From Chitinophaga hostae (lineage in GTDB: Bacteria; Bacteroidota; Bacteroidia; Chitinophagales; Chitinophagaceae), in contig NZ_JAGTXB010000011.1 in NCBI RefSeq assembly GCF_018224885.1, positions 1 to 64,000 of the forward strand: a DNA stretch of 64,000 nt. The letters run 5' to 3'. The notes under the pieces are model-generated. The model saw nothing but the letters and a program-made list of their open reading frames with translations, was not told the DNA's origin and did no database searches. Both the position numbers and the translations under genes were made by a program. Shown here piece by piece: positions 62,173-64,000 of this stretch (position 1 is its first letter; every line of letters begins with the position of its first letter).

Positions 62173-62913
62173 TTATTGATGATCGCGCTTCCATTTTTCA
62201 GCAAAGTACTTCCCCCACTCCTGTATAAATTTATAGTATTCGTACTCATTTTCAAAACTGAGCAGCATTTCGTAGCTGGGCCGGTATTCTTTCATGAAGG
62301 TATCAAGTGCGGGAGATTCCAGGCCTGTTATTTTCTTTACCAACGCCTTATTAAAGCGGTGATCGATATATTTCTCGCGCTCTTCCCGTTCCATAAATCG
62401 CCTGAAGTTCTCCATCCGCTTGATTTTCTTCATGCTGAGTAATGCATCCAGGTTGATGCCCACTCCCATGCCGCCGCTCCCACCCGATAAATATTCCGGT
62501 GAATAATCAAAGATCTTCCGGTATTCCTCGCGGTTTTTCAGTGAATCAGTTTTGTAATCGCCGAGACGGAGGGTAGACACTACTACCGTAGGCAGGGTAT
62601 GCACATCTACACGCAGACTCATATCATAAGGTCTGAGCGGGTTAATTTCTCTTACGGCAAATTTCATGGTGGATTTTCCCTGGTAGGAAAAGCTGATCGA
62701 GTCCGTGGTAGGTACAACAATGGTGTAGTGGCCGGCTGAATCAGTCACCGCGCCGGCGCCGGAATTGCTCATTACGCTCACGCCTACCATACCGATTCGT
62801 GCAGACCGGTCATATACAGTTCCCTTAATCCGCACCTGGCCTGTACTTACCAGGCGTAGCAGGATCAATAACAATAGTATTATCGTCTTTCTTAATAAAT
62901 TAGCGCGCTCCAT
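62173..62913 (-). CDS. Exported protein with carboxypeptidase-like regulatory domain
   Basis: A 246-aa secreted protein: signal peptide (IILLLLILLRLVSTGQ), then a CarboxypepD_reg-like beta-sandwich at about 27-100 (VRIKGTVYDRSARIGMVGV), and a helical charged C-terminal half (FRRFMEREEREKYIDHRFN, YEYYKFIQEWGKYFAEKWKR). Such proteins are common near the Bacteroidota envelope; their role is unknown. Confidence 0.82.
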   Translation of the reverse strand: MERANLLRKTIILLLLILLRLVSTGQVRIKGTVYDRSARIGMVGVSVMSNSGAGAVTDSAGHYTIVVPTTDSISFSYQGKSTMKFAVREINPLRPYDMSLRVDVHTLPTVVVSTLRLGDYKTDSLKNREEYRKIFDYSPEYLSGGSGGMGVGINLDALLSMKKIKRMENFRRFMEREEREKYIDHRFNKALVKKITGLESPALDTFMKEYRPSYEMLLSFENEYEYYKFIQEWGKYFAEKWKRDHQ

Positions 62914-63012
62914 TCGGCCCCAATCTAAGACAGGATGAAAACATAATCAAGTCCGGCGAAAATATTAACAAATCATTTTCTATGTTATTGGCCTGATTTA
63001 ATTATACTAACA

Positions 63013-63217
63013 TCAATGCTGATCCGCACCAGCAATCCTTTTACTGCTATTGACCAATCGAAAAACCAGGTAAGAAAACAGTCCACCCAAAACGGAGGCA
63101 ACGATGTCTTTTAGGTCAAATGTCCGCTGAGGCATCCATAACTGGCAGATTTCATACAGGATCATTGCGCCTGTGAAAGACAGCGTGATTTCAAAAGTAT
63201 CGCTATTACCGGGGCGA
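63013..63217 (-). pseudogene. C-terminal remnant of a VanZ-like membrane protein
   Basis: On the minus strand a short frame reads FTGAMILYEICQLWMPQRT, FDLKDIVASVLGG and LFSYLVFRLV. This matches the last part of VanZ-like proteins (YExxQ...P-x-RTFD-x-x-D). No start codon of a full gene precedes it: an in-frame stop lies just upstream, inside the 3' end of the rhamnosidase gene. It is a fragment (49 aa from the ATG at 63165 to the TGA at 63013), probably non-functional. Confidence 0.62.
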
Positions 63218-64000
63218 TCCGGCTACTTTAAAATGATAGGCGCCCGATCCGATGGTGTACAGCGCCTCCGTGCCTTCCTTCCTGATAAAACGAACGGCTT
63301 CTACCCCGCTAACAGGCTTTCCATCTACTGATACGTTAGCGCCGGCGCCAACCGGGAGATAAACCGTTGCAGTAGTATTTGCAGGTATTTCCACCGTTAA
63401 TTCAAATGAATGATCCCTTTTTTGCCAGTCACTTTTTATAAGTCCATAGGGAGCATGATAACTGGCACGGGCAAACGTAACATCACTCACCGGCCGGGGG
63501 TGGATGACAATTTGTTTAAATGCCACACTTCCCGGCGCCTGGCCAATGCCTGCCAAACCGTTGTAAAACCATTCCATCAAATGCCCCAGCATCAGGTGAT
63601 TGTTGGATACATAACGATAAGCCTGCCACGATTCAGTGAGTGCGGTGGCGCCATGTGCCACCTGGTAGCCATAGCCCGGCACATCCGAACGGGCATTCAT
63701 CAGGTAGATCAGATCGGATCTGCCGGCTGCCTGTAATACCCTCAACAGGTAACTGAAGGCGATTTCACCGGTAGTGAGACTATTATTCCGCTGCCTGATA
63801 TCTGCAACGATATTTTCCACGACCGCTGTTTTTTCGGATGGTTCCACCAGATCCATGTAGACCGCCAGGGCATTGGCCGCCTGGCTTCCGGTGGCATATT
63901 GTTTGGTCTGTTTATTGAAAAATCCGTTGTTGAATGCAGCCCGCACCTGCTGCTGTAGCTCCCTGTATCGCCGAACATCCTCTATTTTCCCCAATACCTG
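63206..64000 (-). CDS. GH78 alpha-L-rhamnosidase, C-terminal part (runs off the window)
   Basis: The 3' part of a second GH78 gene; the frame stays open through the window edge at 64000, so the N-terminus lies outside. Seen: the barrel's late helices (FNKQTKQYATGSQAANALAVYM, SFSYLLRVLQAAGRSDLIY, quoted in part) and the C-terminal beta-sandwich with ALTESWQAYRYVSNNHLMLGHLMEWFYNGLAG and VIHPRPVSDVTFARASYHAPYG (family-typical late blocks). It ends directly before the VanZ remnant. Confidence 0.85.
   Translation of the reverse strand, partial: QVLGKIEDVRRYRELQQQVRAAFNNGFFNKQTKQYATGSQAANALAVYMDLVEPSEKTAVVENIVADIRQRNNSLTTGEIAFSYLLRVLQAAGRSDLIYLMNARSDVPGYGYQVAHGATALTESWQAYRYVSNNHLMLGHLMEWFYNGLAGIGQAPGSVAFKQIVIHPRPVSDVTFARASYHAPYGLIKSDWQKRDHSFELTVEIPANTTATVYLPVGAGANVSVDGKPVSGVEAVRFIRKEGTEALYTIGSGAYHFKVAGSPR

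Noticed and set aside
1-64000. tRNA, rRNA and known riboswitches
   Set aside because: No cloverleaf-like region or familiar riboswitch core was recognised in the intergenic gaps by eye; a covariance search would be needed to exclude them fully.

Overview
The window looks like a chromosomal segment of a soil-type Bacteroidota, most likely the Chitinophagaceae (Chitinophaga-like). This is inferred from a SusC/SusD pair, a FecI/FecR/TonB-receptor/DUF4249 unit, Bacteroidota-style -7 elements (TAnnTTTG), many lipoproteins, and a rhamnose operon with the fused aldolase/dehydrogenase. No rRNA, tRNA, CRISPR array, phage module or intact insertion sequence was seen.

Layout. 1-3300: a Tat-exported SGNH hydrolase, a glutaryl-CoA-dehydrogenase-like enzyme and a decayed GH3 glucosidase C-terminus. 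3358-8606: an ECF sigma factor, FecR anti-sigma, TonB receptor with STN domain, and DUF4249 lipoprotein, closely spaced. 8633-18437: an M1 peptidase, a two-gene cytoskeletal operon (actin-fold protein plus bactofilin), small lipoproteins, an LCM-type methyltransferase, an Lrp/AsnC regulator, a hydrolase and a THUMP-type RNA methyltransferase. 18517-23029: a sialidase-like exported protein, methionine aminopeptidase, a QueF-like protein without the catalytic cysteine, and a tightly packed mPARG-NADAR-KptA operon whose products all belong to NAD/ADP-ribose-linked families. 23334-29198: an M60 peptidase, the ohr/DJ-1/ohrR peroxide unit, an exported Gfo/Idh/MocA protein and a SRPBCC/MarR pair.

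29242-42426: an apparently complete L-rhamnose utilisation operon (RhaT, aldolase-dehydrogenase, isomerase, kinase, esterase, GH106 and GH78 rhamnosidases) divergent from its GntR-type regulator. 44106-57925: a SusCD locus with no classical glycoside hydrolase. It carries a propeller/cytochrome c lipoprotein, a DUF4432 epimerase-like protein, a cupin, a TIM-barrel isomerase, a Gfo/Idh/MocA oxidoreductase and a DUF1080 (3-keto-disaccharide hydrolase) protein, which suggests oxidative (3-keto) glycoside breakdown. 58195-64000: housekeeping and hypothetical genes, a Ca2+/H+ antiporter, an ArsR/AHSA1 pair, a VanZ remnant and the 3' part of another GH78 rhamnosidase that runs off the window.

The most unusual items are: (i) the actin-fold protein at 11225-12304, whose phosphate-1 hairpin (VGLDLGN) lies at the C-terminus instead of the N-terminus, as in a circular permutant, and which is co-operonic with a bactofilin; (ii) the mPARG-NADAR-KptA cassette with a palindrome at its candidate promoter; (iii) the Cys-less QueF-like protein; (iv) the 3-keto-type SusCD locus.
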